Shown here piece by piece: positions 10,128 to 22,200 of a DNA stretch of 64,000 bases. A program made the position numbers and the translations under genes. How positions within the stretch are numbered: the stretch's first letter is position 1; every line of letters starts with the position of its first letter. Origin of the DNA: Rhodosorus marinus (Eukaryota > Rhodophyta > Stylonematophyceae > Stylonematales > Stylonemataceae); assembly GCA_029953675.1 (NCBI GenBank), contig JAMWBK010000005.1:2747001-2811000 (forward strand), in the 5' to 3' direction. The notes below the pieces were generated by a model, which was given only the letters and a program-made list of their open reading frames with translations, was not told the DNA's origin and searched no databases.

Positions 10128-11487
10128 ATGGGTTCTAAAGAAGGTGAGGGTGGTAGTAAAGCTGTGATTGGAAGCACTCCGGTTGTGCTATCGGCGAGCT
10201 CCTCGAGATTGTCGAATGGAAATGATGGTCCCCCGATGAGGGACCCGCTAATGGCGACGGGAGGAACTAAGCCAATGACTCAGAGGGGAAAGCAGTATCA
10301 CCATGTTACTTTGACGGAGCCTCCGCTGTACTTTACACCAGTTGGTAAACGGTGGTCATTGGACATACTAGCGGTTTCTAACAACTCAGTGAGGGCGGAG
10401 CTGAATGACATGTACTACATCGTACAGTCCATGTCAAAGCGCCGCCTTGATTTGAGCCACGATGATATCGACGACTTTTACGTTTGGTTTGAAGTTTTCA
10501 ACTTTTTCCTACAAGGAGTTTTTGAGCTACAAGAACAGGTAGGAAGCACGACTGTCTCTATGCGCATCTGCAAAAGCACGGAAGGACTGGCTCCGAGTAT
10601 GGTTGACTATGCTCAGTGCACGTGAAGCGAACTCTTTGCTCACCCCTCTACTTGAATATGTGTGTTTTGTTGTAGGCCATTTTCAGTATAATCGATCAGC
10701 GGGTTACGTTGCAATCTACGCTTTCACCAGAAGGCAGGAGAGATTTTCGAAATGCGATAACCTACGAGCTCAAGAAGATCGATGAGTACCAACCGCGGGT
10801 TCAGACAAAACCGCCAGGAGAGGTCCTCCCACAGCTAGTCACATTCGTAGACAGCGTCGTGCCGAGATTGCTGAGGTATTACCGGGTGATGGAGAAGCAC
10901 GTGCCCCCATTGATTGAGGAAAACTTCGAAATTGAGGAGAAATCCATGTTCGATGACTTGACGATGCGACTTATTGCCGGTCAGCAAGATCCACACTGGT
11001 TTTTCATTTTGTACCAGCGGGGTGAGCCCAGGAAGAAGATGAGAAAGGAAATGAGGGTCACCTTCTTCAGGTTGAAAAACATCTTTGTGCGATACGCCTG
11101 GAAGCGAAGTTACGTTAAGATGAAGGCCAGAGTAAGTATTCAATCTTTCTGTCCCAGAACATGTCACCGGTTGCCGTGCTGACGGTCGCGTCGTATCTTA
11201 TCTGGACCCATCAGGTTAAGGACGTGCATTTTGATATCGTGAGAGAGTTCTGGCGAAGATGGAGAGAAGCGAAGCTTGAGGTTGATGAAGAAGAGGCACA
11301 GGCTGAGCAGCAGTTGTTCGCCGCAGACAACGTACAGCGGGACGCAATTCGACAATATTTGGACATTGAGCAGAGTGACGACGAGGACGATGATGATAGT
11401 CTGGATGACTTGCAAGAGGAGAAACGGGGATCGAAAGTTGTCGACCTGCCACATGTAGTAGAGCCAGGCCCGTCGACGAAGGGCTAA
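10128..11487 (+). CDS. Unrecognised 379-aa mostly helical protein
   Basis: This is a three-exon gene: 10128-10538, 10676-11131 and 11215-11487, all phase 0 with GTAGGA/GTAAGT donors and clear acceptors, giving 379 aa. The first 60 residues are S/G-rich and disordered. The middle (about 60-305) is predicted helical, with conserved-looking aromatic and charged patterns such as W-F-E-V-F-N-F-F, V-V-P-R-L-L-R-Y-Y and E-F-W-R-R-W. The tail is acidic, with a D-D-E-D-D-D-D run followed by a basic patch. The helix pattern vaguely recalls a hemerythrin-like bundle, but the metal-binding His residues are absent, so I do not assign that family. No signal peptide or membrane segment is seen. Three in-phase exons and the G/T-rich leader make the gene itself secure; its function is unknown. 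Confidence 0.75.
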
Positions 11488-13482
11488 GAACTTGGTACCT
11501 TTCCAGCTTTGTCGTTTACTTTACTTTGGGTTTTTGGACATGAGGAGGTGGGAATGATCCACGTGCAGATGCTGATAGATACTCCCGACAGATTTAGGTG
11601 CCTAGTGACCGGCCCTGAAAGTGAGGATTTTCACGGAACAGATCAGTAAGCCGCCTTGGTAACTACACAGACCCCCACAGTACTCGAGAGCCAGCGAGCA
11701 AATCGAATCAGAGGCGGAAAAATGAATTCCGCTTACATGAGAGTGTGAGGAGAATAAGCGAAAAGAAGGAAAAGGGCAGTGGTTCTTTCTGTTTTTGTAT
11801 AAAGACGATTCATTCAAGAAACTGTGGAAACCAAAGACTTTCAAAATGCATTCTGATCGGTGTAAAAAGGTACATAAACAGATATATGTATCTCTGTCCC
11901 CACCTTGTGTACGCCACAACACAGCACTTTTCACATACAATTCGCACAGAGAAAGGATTGAACCACATTCTACGACCAAAAACCCGAGAGGATGCCATTT
12001 AGTTTGGCGAATGCTTTCCTTCGGAAAGCTCGTGGTTTCTTTTGTTGGTCTTAGAGCTCAGTTGTTTTGCACTGGCCGTGCAAAAAAAAAGTCTTCTTGT
12101 TTCCTCAAAAAGCCCGAGCTTTTGTAGTTTCACATCCCCCAGGTAGTACATAACCCCTGGAAGAAGTGCCGTCATTTCCAGATCCTGAGTAGGCTCTGTC
12201 GCATCTTGTACCCGCTTGACAATAACAGTGCAGCAGCAAACTCAGCCGTGTATACTTGTTCCAATGCACATCCCAAACCGAAACTACTTCGCACTAAGAG
12301 GCGAACCCGCCATCACCTCCATCAAAAAAACAAACAAAAAACACGAGGAGTGAGGCCCGCGAGGCGTTGCAAGAAAACCTTATCAAAACCCCTCAACAAA
12401 AAGGCCCTCCTCATTTCGAGAGGACTAAATATTACCATTTTTCAATATCTCGCACCCTAGTAGTACATTTAAGGGACACAAAACCATTCAAGAACACAGT
12501 TTCTTCGCGAAAATAAAAACGAACGGAACGGAAGTGTTCCTATTTATAATAAAACTTTTGAAACTTTATCCAATCGACTTGCTGTATTGGACAAATAGAT
12601 ATTTTATTCAATCACCAATTTCAAAAACTTAAATTTGATTTCGGGTGCTTAATGAGTCGTTTTCTTTGTATATTCTTCAAAAAAGAGGCTCAACTGCACC
12701 AATTATGGTGACGCGAGGGGTATTGTATTTTGGAAAACAATAGGGGATTCTGCTGTGGTCTGTGGCTCACAACCAGAATTTAAACTGCGGCTTCGTATTT
12801 CATCAATAATTCAAGGAAAAATCTGATCCCAGTCCCAAAAAAACAAATTAAACAACAAATTTCGCCCCCTGGCCAGAAAACGTTGGGTCCAATGTTTCCA
12901 GTGCAATTCCCTTGTTAAAAATTCAAACCCCCAAAATTCGAACTGAAGTAAACACGTACTATTATATAAATAATAAAAACGAAATGTTTTGGACGAGCAT
13001 GGGTGATTTTAAAGGGGGGGTCAAACTATTGCAAAAATTCCATTAATATCATTGGTTGAATGAGCTTGAAATTTGTGAGAAATATGTAAGTTTGTATCGT
13101 CTTCGAAAAAATAATTTTTCTCTGTGGGAAACGCCAAAATGGCTTTCAAACTGTTGCCTTCAGCTTTTCTTGAAGAAGAGGCGACGCTCCAGCATATAAA
13201 ATGAATCTCAATGTTGTTTGACAGAGCAGGTGGAAGTGGGGAGCGATCAGGTAAGAGAGGTTATCCTTTCCGCCATAGTGTACGAGGTGAAGTAGTAGAG
13301 GGCATAGGGGCGAAGGTAGTGTAGCTGATTGTAGGAGGGTTTGGTCTTGGGGGACGGTTTGGCGGTGTGTGTGTGTGTGTTTTTGTGGGGAGGGGGTGAA
13401 TTGCAGGGTGGTGTTGGGGGTGGTTGTTGTTCTTTCTTGCCGGGGTCGGGGCGACGGGGGAATCTTGGTTTAGAGGAGGGCT
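11488..13482. other. Spacer, AT-rich, no supported gene
   Basis: The 3' flank of the previous gene runs into a stretch with overlapping short frames (11600-12130) that lack motifs. A C/A-rich segment at about 12240-12400 resembles a minus-strand leader without an obvious gene. The DNA from 12480 to 13200 is AT-rich. From about 13250 the + strand is G/T-rich, including a (GT)n run near 13365-13382, leading into the kinase gene. Confidence 0.45.
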
Positions 13483-14698
13483 ATGGAGGGTGCGTTTTTG
13501 AGCTGTGCGGGGAACAGCCTACCTACAAGTAGGCGGCTGAATGTCGAGAGGAGGCGCGGGGTGGTGTGTATGGTTCTCGGGAGGAGCAAGGTGGATTTAG
13601 GGAATGTGCACTGGACTACACCCAAGGGTGAGGGCTCTTATGGGGCTGTGTTCTTTGGGAAGGATGATAACACGGGTACTGAGATTGTTGTGAAGTGTCC
13701 GAAGGATGTTCCCTTGGCCGTGAACTTGCTTGAGACGGAAAAGTACGTGAACAATAAGCTCTCCGCAGTCGATGGACGGTGGGCGGAATATTTGGGAAGC
13801 TTCTCAGTTCCGTATGAGGCAGATGTTCCACGGGGCACAATGAGAACTTGTTTGGTTTGGAGGAAGGAGGGAGATGGAAGCACTCTCGATGACTATCTGT
13901 CGAAGCTTCCAAGTTTTAGACTACCTCAACTTTGTGGTGTGTATGAGCAAACCACGAGCGCGCTGCAGAGGCAAACCTGTAAATTTGTTGTCAAGGAGCT
14001 GCTTTATTGTCTTATTGAGATGCAAGAGCATGGAATTATGCACAGAGATATTAAACCTGCAAACATTGTCGCATCGCCGGAGTCCAAACACCCTTTCAAG
14101 GTAAGTGCATTTGCTCGGGAAGGTAAGTTCGAGGGACACTGGAGGTTGACCTTTTGGAAATTTTGGCCGCGTAGGTAATTGATTTCGGGTCCTCGTGCGA
14201 CTGGCACACTCCTCTAAAACGGGGCCTTTCCACAGCGACGTGTGACCCGGTCTATGCTGCGCCGGAGAGACGGTTGAATATGTTCAGTCCTCAAAAATTT
14301 GACGTATTCTCGGTTGGCCTTATCGGAATGCAAGTTTTGATGCCGAGCTTGCGTGAACAATGGCAAGTGGCGGATTTCAAGTACCGCCTGGAAAAGTATG
14401 ACTACGATCTAGTCAGATGGTGTGCCGGTATACTGGACGGAGGTGGCTCGTGTAGTATGGTCCAGCAGGTGAGGGGTAGTCCGTTTCCAGAAAGCTCTCT
14501 GGCGTGTAGATCTGGACGATGGCTCGTTCTGAACAAGTCTCAACTTCTGTACGGAAACAGGTGAGAGATTTTTATGACGACGCAGAGCTTCTGCCTGTGT
14601 TAGCTCAGATGCTGCGAAAAGACCCTTCGAAGAGGGCTTCCGCAGAGGGTGCCTTGGCATCTGGGGCTTTTGGCCACGTTGCGCTTGCTGACGAGTAG
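13483..14698 (+). CDS. STN7/STN8-like thylakoid protein kinase
   Basis: Three exons (13483-14100, 14175-14468, 14561-14698; all phase 0) encode 349 aa. The kinase core is complete: glycine loop G-E-G-S-Y-G (49-54), Lys71 in V-V-K-C, H-R-D-I-K-P-A-N at about 187, D-F-G at 209 and A-P-E near 235. The C-lobe stretch F-D-V-F-S-V-G-L-I...M-P-S-L-R followed by K-Y-D-Y-D-L-V-R-W is diagnostic of the STN7/STN8 (Stt7) family. Members phosphorylate light-harvesting or photosystem II core proteins in chloroplasts during state transitions and high-light acclimation. The N-terminus (M-E-G-A-F..., S/R-rich, no acidic residues after the first few) looks like a single transit peptide with an early Phe, as in primary red plastids. 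An in-frame TAG lies just upstream of the ATG, which fixes the start. The lumenal N-terminal extension and membrane helix of STN7 are not evident, so the protein is closer in layout to STN8 or a short algal form. Confidence 0.85.
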
Positions 14699-14979
14699 CA
14701 CATTGGATGCATTGAAAATATACCGTGTACAATTGTTTAATGCCAAGAGCATTTTTGTTTTATTACCGAGTATTTATCGAGTCGAGATGTGCTCGTTTTT
14801 GGAGGCCTGGCCAATATCATAAACGCCTAGGCCCTTTGCTACAGTAGTTTCATGAGAACTATTAAAGTATTAATAGTAGTATTCTTTACAACAGATGGGA
14901 ATTGCATCGATCACTCAGGCTTTCACTTGTTAGTCTCTTTCCAACCGCTCCACTCCTAACCCTCTGTACAATCGCTGTC

Positions 14980-15561
14980 TCATTCGTCGTCGCTACCTAC
15001 ACATGCAAGCTCGTCGGCAATCGCGGTGTTGTGCAGGATTTTTTGGTCGAACAGGATCTGCTCGATTGAAGTTGTCTCAAGAGCTCCTTTCGAACTGATC
15101 TCGTTCAAACCGTGGAACGTTTTATCAGTTTTTCCTTTCATTATCAGGGATATGCTCGGAAGACACCAAATCTTCAGCCGATCAGTGAGGAAAGGCGAAT
15201 TTTCGGCGTCCAATACGACAAACTTGGTTTCCAGGTGGTAGTTTGCGATCTTTCGAAGGTGATTGACCAAGTCATCAGAGTACCGAGAACTCCCCGGCCG
15301 GTGGAAGCAAACAACTACTCGATCGGATTCTTTGGCGACAGTGAAGAAGTCCTTCTCGGACAGAAACGAGAGTTCCCCGTGTCCGAGCCGAACCCACTGA
15401 CGCTTCTCCTCTGCCTCCCTCTTCATCTCCTGCATCCGTTTCCGTCTTATCATAGCGAGATCCTGATCTCCCAAACTATCCAATCGGTCCAGTTGTTCAT
15501 CAACAGCTCGCTCAACCTGCTGCAACGCACCCGCAAGACCCGCCTCAACAAACGCAGACAT
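14980..15561 (-). CDS. TXNDC9 / phosducin-like protein 3
   Basis: This intronless gene encodes 193 aa from the ATG at 15561; a possible start at 15603 would add 14 residues. It matches the TXNDC9/PLP3 family: an N-terminal helix with L-D-R-L-D, the basic K-R-M-Q-E-M-K helix, the near-invariant G-H-G-E motif, an E-K-D-F-F helix, the thioredoxin-like fold with H-L-E-T-K-F-V-V-L-D-A-E and P-F-L-T-D-R-L-K-I, and the acidic end. Family members are cytosolic cochaperones of the CCT chaperonin that help fold tubulin and actin. The redox CxxC is absent, as is usual in this family. The DNA upstream is C/A-rich on the + strand, as for other minus-strand genes here. Confidence 0.9.
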   Translation of the reverse strand: MSAFVEAGLAGALQQVERAVDEQLDRLDSLGDQDLAMIRRKRMQEMKREAEEKRQWVRLGHGELSFLSEKDFFTVAKESDRVVVCFHRPGSSRYSDDLVNHLRKIANYHLETKFVVLDAENSPFLTDRLKIWCLPSISLIMKGKTDKTFHGLNEISSKGALETTSIEQILFDQKILHNTAIADELACVGSDDE

Positions 15562-16995
15562 GATGCTTCTATCCCCCCTCCACCCAAAACAAAAAGCACA
15601 CAAACAAAACGTCCCTCACTCCCTGCCTGCGAACAACAAACTCGGAAGTTTCCACAACCAAAGAATCCTACGATACAAACGAACTACAGCTTCTTCATCC
15701 ATAAACCTGCTCTCAGAAGCCTATCCTCCCTAATAGATCACTTCAAATCCCATTCCAACTTCCTCGCCCACCTCCTCCCCCCCGCGCCAATAAATTTATA
15801 ACCCTTTTGCGAAGCGCTATGGATCCACTAATACGCGGCAAAAAAATGGAATCCCCAAATCCCAATAAAACTCTATTTATTGAAAAAGAAAATTAATTTC
15901 GAGTTCTCCGTCCGAAAAAGCAATCATTATACGCAATCGATTGAATTTGGATTGAATAATCTAAATCTCGCCGGTAAAACGACCTTTCAAATATTAAATT
16001 TAAAATTTAAATTGGACCAATTGATGTTTGCGACGTGTCCTGGATCGAATTGATGCTGTCTGTTTTTGGGAGTGGATTTCAAGGCTGACCTTGTGATTGG
16101 ATTGGAGCTAGCTCCAATCCAATCACAGGCTAGTGTTAGGCGTTAAGGGGTTGGAGGTTTTCCGAAAGAATCCTACAGGCGGCTGGGCGACTGATGTGAA
16201 AAGGGTCTCTTCAACCTGGGGACTAGCGTTCCCATTCATGATCAGCACCTCGTTTATCTTTCCCCCCAACGATCTACATTTTGGGTAGTACCCGCGCGAA
16301 ATGGTGAACGAAAAGATTGGGTGTTTGGAGGATCTGGTTCAATTCTCCACTATTTCGAGAGCTACTAGACTACCTCGAAAATCCTGCACATCTGTGGGTG
16401 ACACGAAATTGGAAGCAAAGTAGATAGTTTCGGATTTTTATGCCTCAGCAAGCACGAATGGAACAGTAGTGCGGGTCCCTTGTTTGGCAACTATCCTTCT
16501 TAAGCGCCAAAGCCCTATTTTACAACGTGGCGCCCAGTTTGCACATGAAGTCACGACGAAGTAGTCATGCGGTTCGGTTGAAGCTCTATCGAAAATTACA
16601 AAGAGTTCCTCGAGAGCGCCAGACCCCACGAGGGGATCACCGACGTTTCTCGCGCCCCAGGAGAAACGGAGCAAGATACGTCAGAGCTAGGATACTTTTT
16701 GGGATGAACTCCTCTCGTACCAAGACCAGTGAAAGCTGGCTTTCCGTTTCGCTACCTGCATGTACGGGTGCAGTAACGTTTGTGTTTCATGTTTTTGGAA
16801 GTTGAGGGGGCGGATTAAATTCCATCCCAAACTTCTTGCAGAAGCCAACACAGACCTTGGTACACATGGGGGCCTTTCAGGAACTTCAGACACGAGGAAA
16901 GTCCTCTGCACCGCTCCACGCAGAGATACACAACAACAAAAACACCTGTTCAGTCATCTTCTTTGGCAGGTTTAGCCTGTGTAAATCCTCCTCTT
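15562..16995. other. Spacer with palindrome and unassigned short frames
   Basis: The leader of the TXNDC9 gene (15562-15800) is C-rich, followed by AT-rich DNA to about 16060. A 36-bp palindrome is listed separately. From 16140 to 16990 there are several 60-90 aa frames on both strands with no recognisable motif or splice support. Confidence 0.45.
16092..16127. repeat. 36-bp perfect palindrome containing CCAAT
   Basis: The 18-base arms pair perfectly without a spacer, centred on CTAG at 16108-16111. Each right arm reads CTCCAATCCAATCACA, so the palindrome carries two CCAAT-type boxes in each orientation. It lies in non-coding DNA between the divergent-looking flank of the TXNDC9 gene and the unassigned 16.2-16.9 kb stretch. 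Confidence 0.95.
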
Positions 16996-17922
16996 CTAGT
17001 TCTCATGGTCAAAGTCATACTGATACTCATCCTCCTCGGCCACCTCGTCATACAGGTTGTCCTCATACTCCTGGGTAAAAGCGGCAAAACGAGGTGAGTG
17101 AGTTGGGGAAATCAAGCCCTCAAATCCGGGTTTACTGGGCTTGAAAGAACAGAAATACCTCTTCAGAACCATTCCATCCATGTAAATATTCGTGTGCAGT
17201 GTACAACAAATCGTCATCGTCCTCTTCTTCGGGGTCGTCGATTCCCAATCGTTCGCGTAGTCTGTCAGTTAGTAAAGCTACGAAAGAGAGAAGCGAAAGC
17301 ATTCAGCTTTAGAGAAAGGGAAAAGGCAACCGACTGGTTTCACGTTTTCAGATGAGAGAGAAGCCGTACTGGAGTCAATTTCGTCTTCGAAATCTGCCTC
17401 ATCGCTTGAGTTGCCATCCATTTCGGGCGTTGATGGATAGTCTACGGTTCCCTCGGTGTCACTCTCATCTGCGATTGAATCGCTACGACCACAATCAAGA
17501 AAATATCTCTCGTTGTTTGGATCCTCCAAAACTACCCAACTCGCCGCTCTCTCTTCATATTTTGTGGTCATCACAAACAGGTCATAAAACTCTTCTGAAC
17601 TCGCATTGACCTCCTCACTTGAAACCTCCTCCTTCATCGGCACGCCGTTACATGTGAACTTCTCCAGCGGGACGGCATCAACCACCTTGATACCCTCCTC
17701 AATCTCAGCGTACTCAGTTGCACTAACCGTCTTCACCCGCACGAAACTCACCACCTTCCTCTCAGCAACACCCTCGGAACCAAAACCTCCCCCATCTGCA
17801 CCGCGAGTTCGCTTAGCATCACTCTCATAACCAGCCCGAAGCTCAAGAGCAAGAGACTCAGTAGCGCTCTCACCATGCTTTCGCTTCAACCTTAAGACAG
17901 GCCCCTCAATCAAACTTTCCAT
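16996..17922 (-). CDS. Iwr1-like RNA polymerase II import factor
   Basis: Proposed exons are 17922-17370, 17277-17159 and 17070-16996, giving about 248 aa. The donors GTACGG and GTATTT and acceptors CGTAG and CCCAG join in phase. The protein opens with a short V-L-R-L-K-R-K basic motif, as in Iwr1/SLC7A6OS. The middle contains E-F-Y-D-L-F. The C-terminal third is a chain of acidic clusters with D-Y-P-S, E-E-E-D-D-D-D and Y-E-D-N-L-Y-D-E repeats typical of the Iwr1 domain. Iwr1 binds assembled RNA polymerase II and carries a nuclear import signal. The acidic composition makes chance similarity possible, so the family call is moderate while the gene model is stronger. Confidence 0.6.
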
Positions 17923-18460
17923 ACTTTTCCCGACAAAAAAAACACCAACAAACCTTCACCCAAAAACCCTTATCTACAGAGACTTCCCGTTCCCGTTACA
18001 GAACATTCAATGCTCCGGAAGCGAACCAAAAAGTGGACTCAAACCTCAACAGAAGATACATCATGGACCGTCCACCCTCCCCATCAGATACCTCCTCTTA
18101 AAGCACAATGCTGCCGTCTGTCCCCATAAGATTCCGCATTTTGACTAGGGGACGCATTGCTCCTCTTCGAATTTTAGTGGGTTTACATAGCAGCTACGAG
18201 GGGGTGGGGGTTAAGTAGGCTATGATCAAAGTAATAGCACCAGGAAATCTGCTCAGGGCCTTTCTTCATGTGACTTTCTTCTGCACTAATAGCGGAGCGA
18301 TCACTTCGAGATATCGGGCGGTTGAACGCGGCGTTCAACTGCTGGTTCCAGGTGCTTCCATTCAGGAGAGGAGAGCTGATTAGGACTTATGATACGGGAG
18401 GAGCTCTTATCCATCATTTTCCCTCTTCTGCTGGTCGTCATATTGCTGAAATCTAGCAGG
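17923..18460. other. Spacer upstream of the Iwr1-like gene
   Basis: C/A-rich DNA near 17930-18010 fits the leader of the minus-strand gene. Nothing else is recognisable. Confidence 0.5.
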
Positions 18461-18772
18461 CTATTTCAGGTCGAAGGGAGAGATAAGGCTAGCGGACAAA
18501 GCGGACCAACATCTTAACAGCAAACGGTGAACAGGTTTGCGTACGTTGAATCTATCGTACACCGTTTTCAGAACTTCCACATCCAACACTGGTCCAACCC
18601 CGCCGAAGTTGCGGACGACCAAACCTCTCCGAAGCCATACACAACCTCGCCTTATCTGGGGTGGTGGTGACGATGCATAGCGTTGAGATACCAAGTTAAC
18701 TTCTAAAGAACCATACCAATCCCACTCAAGTCTATCAGATTGCTCCCACCAGTCATCACCAACCTTTGACAT
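18461..18772 (-). CDS. Small hypothetical protein, 103 aa
   Basis: This open frame begins with ATG at 18772 (M-S-K-V-G-D-D-W-W) and ends at 18461. It is rich in Trp, Arg and Leu and has no signal peptide or clear membrane segment. No family is recognised. It may be one exon of a longer gene, since no homology fixes its ends. Confidence 0.35.
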   Translation of the reverse strand: MSKVGDDWWEQSDRLEWDWYGSLEVNLVSQRYASSPPPQIRRGCVWLRRGLVVRNFGGVGPVLDVEVLKTVYDRFNVRKPVHRLLLRCWSALSASLISPFDLK

Positions 18773-19286
18773 CACCAAACCCACGCCAAAACCCTATGAA
18801 TCCGTCAGTTTCTCGGTTTTTTTAAGTTCCAAACATATAAAACCCACCAATCGTTATCTAAGCATCCAACGGAAACCCGCAAATATTTAACAAATTACAT
18901 ATAATATTTACTCATATTCGTTTATTTTCTGGCAACGGACAGCGACGCTCGGTTTTCGGTGATAGATAAATGATATTATATGTTCATAGTACTTTAGTCT
19001 TGGGTAGATCGAATGAATAATATTTGCTAATATGAAAATATGTATGTGTACTATGGTACCGTTCTTCATAAAGTTGTATAGAGTGTCACCTAACGATGTG
19101 GTAGGTGCTTAGAGGCGAAAATGATCGATGGGAATAGGTTGCGGAGGATAAGGGGAGTGATATGTTCCATCCGGATAGATAAGGGACTTCTGTATAGTTT
19201 TAGATATGGTTTAGAGGTTGGTTTTGGATGTTACAGTCCTTTTAGAAAGGTATTGGACGCTTTGTGCATGATTTTTGAAAGAAGAA

Positions 19287-22200
19287 ATGGCGATTGCGGC
19301 GGAGTTGACGCGTTTGAAAGGGAAGCAGCTGGGAGTCACGGGAGTGGATGACGTCGCTTTCGGGACGACTTCCATTCTGTTTGATGTTAAGAAAGCTTCA
19401 AGTGCTCCTCTTGAGGATATTGCGGCTCTGGGGGCTAATGGAGCGCTGCATTTGAGTAGACTGGACCGACGGTTTGTGGAGCTGGCGGGGATATTATTTT
19501 CGGGCAAGGTTGTGGATAGACAGGTGTTGGAGAAAGAAAAGCTTCAAGCGGTAGAGTCAGCTGTACAGAAATTTTGCTTGCTTGCATCGCCATTCTTCTT
19601 GTTACCTCCCACCCAAAAGTGAGCACTCGAGGTCCGATGCCTAGCTAAACACGACCAAGCCGCGTTCGCTAACCCGAAACAAGTTTCTTCCTAAAATTCT
19701 AGGTGCATTGAGTGGTTGCTACGCGGATGGAGCAGCGCGGACTTTCCTTCCGATATACATCACCTTGCTCTTCTAGCAGTCCCGTACCACGAGACGCCTC
19801 AATGCGCTAGGTTACTGTACGTTCTCCTCGGACGTGGGGACCGCGGAGCGATTGCGAGTTTGGTGACTAGCTGCTGGGAACCTCTGAGAAAGGCAGCATC
19901 TGAGGGAAAATACATCCCACGAAAAACGCTGGGCAGGCTTCCGGTGACATTCTTTCATGAGATTGCCAAGGTCGCCGCAAGATCTGCCAAAGGAGTAGGG
20001 CTCAAAGTACAAGTTTGTTTTCTGCAGGTTGTCAACGTCTTAAAGGACTCTAACTTTGAAATGTGCTTCTGACTTTTGTCTTCTATCCAGAATGTCCAGT
20101 CCTCGACTTTGTTATCGTTTTACACCAGCTTGGTATGCGAAAGACTGGCCGAGGATAGCCCCGTGGATGAGTCGTTCATGAAGACTCTGTTCCTGGACGC
20201 TACTGAGGGTCTTTCTTTGAAACTGAGTAGAAGCATTCCACATAATGAGTATCGCATGGCTTGCATTGTAGTTATTTCGTCTCTCGTTCAACGGAAGGGT
20301 ACAGGTAAGCGACGGCACTCTCATCGGCGAGGGGATGAAGCAATTTGGTAGATCTCCTTCCTCTGACGTTCTCACTTCCTTTACCTCGCACAGGGGCTGA
20401 AGTGTTGAGCGACGGAGCCTTCAAGTCTGCAGGAGAGTACATCGCGAAGATTCTTTCAGAGGAGCCGGAGAGTGCTGAACAATCACCTCTTGCCAAGGCT
20501 TCGCTTCTGTGCCTTGTCGCGCTCTGCAGCGCGGCAAACGTGAAAGAGCTTCCCGAAAATGTTTTCAGGTTTCTAGTAAAATGTAAAGGTCTAGGCAAGA
20601 ACACGACGGAAGCTAAGAGGTAAACAGCATCCGTAGGATTAAATTGCGCTTTCCTCCGCTCCTTTGTACGTTGTTCTGAATTGGAGGATTTTTGGGTCTC
20701 TAACCGGTTTTCAGATCGTATGGGAATGGAGTCGCACCTCTAGTGACAGCGTTCGCAACCTCGGCGGCGAAGAATGCGCATAGAAACCGTCATTACTTCG
20801 GATCCTTTGAGGACTTTTTGGAAACCGCGCCACTCGATCAAAAATTCGTGGACACAATGACGATGTTTTTGGATTCATACGCGACGGTCGCATGTGCGGA
20901 GAGTTCTTGGGGTCTAGGGTACGCCTGAGCTGTTCTCAATGCCAAAAGCACACGCAATGTCATCAATCTGAACCCATTTTCCCCTTTCTTCCGGTAAATC
21001 AAGATCAAGTGTAGATCAGCTTTTGCACAAGCTGGCTCGTTCGGCGCACCTCGAATACCTAGATGCGGCAGCGTCAACATTCCTCTCGCAACGATCTGGG
21101 GCGAACGAGGACCTAGTCAAATCCCAAATTGTCAAGGCCTTCGTAAATTCATCACTTCAGCAGTTTTCATCCGGAATGCAGTCGTCCGGGATTGGCGACC
21201 AGACGTCGCTCCTGTCGGGCTTGGAATCTCCCAATCCAGAGATCAGGTTGGAGGGAACGAAACTGCTCAACGAGGAATCTAAGAAAGCAGAACTGCCGGA
21301 GGAGTTCGTTAGAGCGGCAATTTTCGGAAGAATACTGGACGACGACCTCAGCGTGCGCTGCGAAGCTCTGAAGAATGAGAGACTCCGGTCTGAGCACTAC
21401 GCTTCACAAGTACTCAACGCCTTGGAGCCTCTTCTCACTGAGGCCGCGACGTGCAGTCAGGGGCCGAGGAAACAGTACGTGGAGCACATGATGAGATTGG
21501 TTGGGTACTACGCTGGACTTGATGGTCCCGATAGGCATAGAGCTTTGTCACTGCTCCTGCGCTATCTGGTGATTCCTAGGTCCAAGGCCACAAGGAGGAA
21601 GTTTCAGAAGCCGGCCATAGAAGGACTTGGGGGGCTCTACGTCGAGGTTGGTGATGCTTGCAGAGGTATGCCTCGGTCTACCACGGCGGGAGAGCTGGAT
21701 CTCTGCTACGCTGAGAAGCCTCTGGCCAAAGCGCTTGCGAAAGCAGCACAACACTCGGAACCGTTTCTTAGCTTATTGAAGCGTACCTTCGCGCTGAGAT
21801 GGAAGAGCATCGGCGAGAGTGATCGCGAGGAAGTATGGTGGTGGCTATGGATCGGGAAACAACTCTCTTCGAACGACTCCACGCGATTAGAGCAGACCCC
21901 GGAGCTGGCCCTCTCCGCTCTTGAGGCATGTTGCCCCTTGGAGTACTCTCCTGATCAAACTGAGGCCATTGCGGAGGTAGAAGAACTCGATGTTCAGCTG
22001 GAGAAGGCTTCAAACGGGGATTCTAGATCGCTGGCGGTGGCTTGCGCAAGAGTTTTCCTTGACTTCGGGATGCACGAGCAGTCCCTCTCTTCGGACTTGA
22101 TATCAAGAGCTTATGATGTTTTTCTTTCAAGAGGACGCTTTCGGGAGCTCCAGGAGCTGCTTAACTTCGAGTACTTCAAGACCGGGAACAATCGTGAAGT

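Noticed and set aside
16438-16911. Overlapping 74-92 aa frames on both strands
   Set aside because: No motif, no splice partners and no agreement on a strand.
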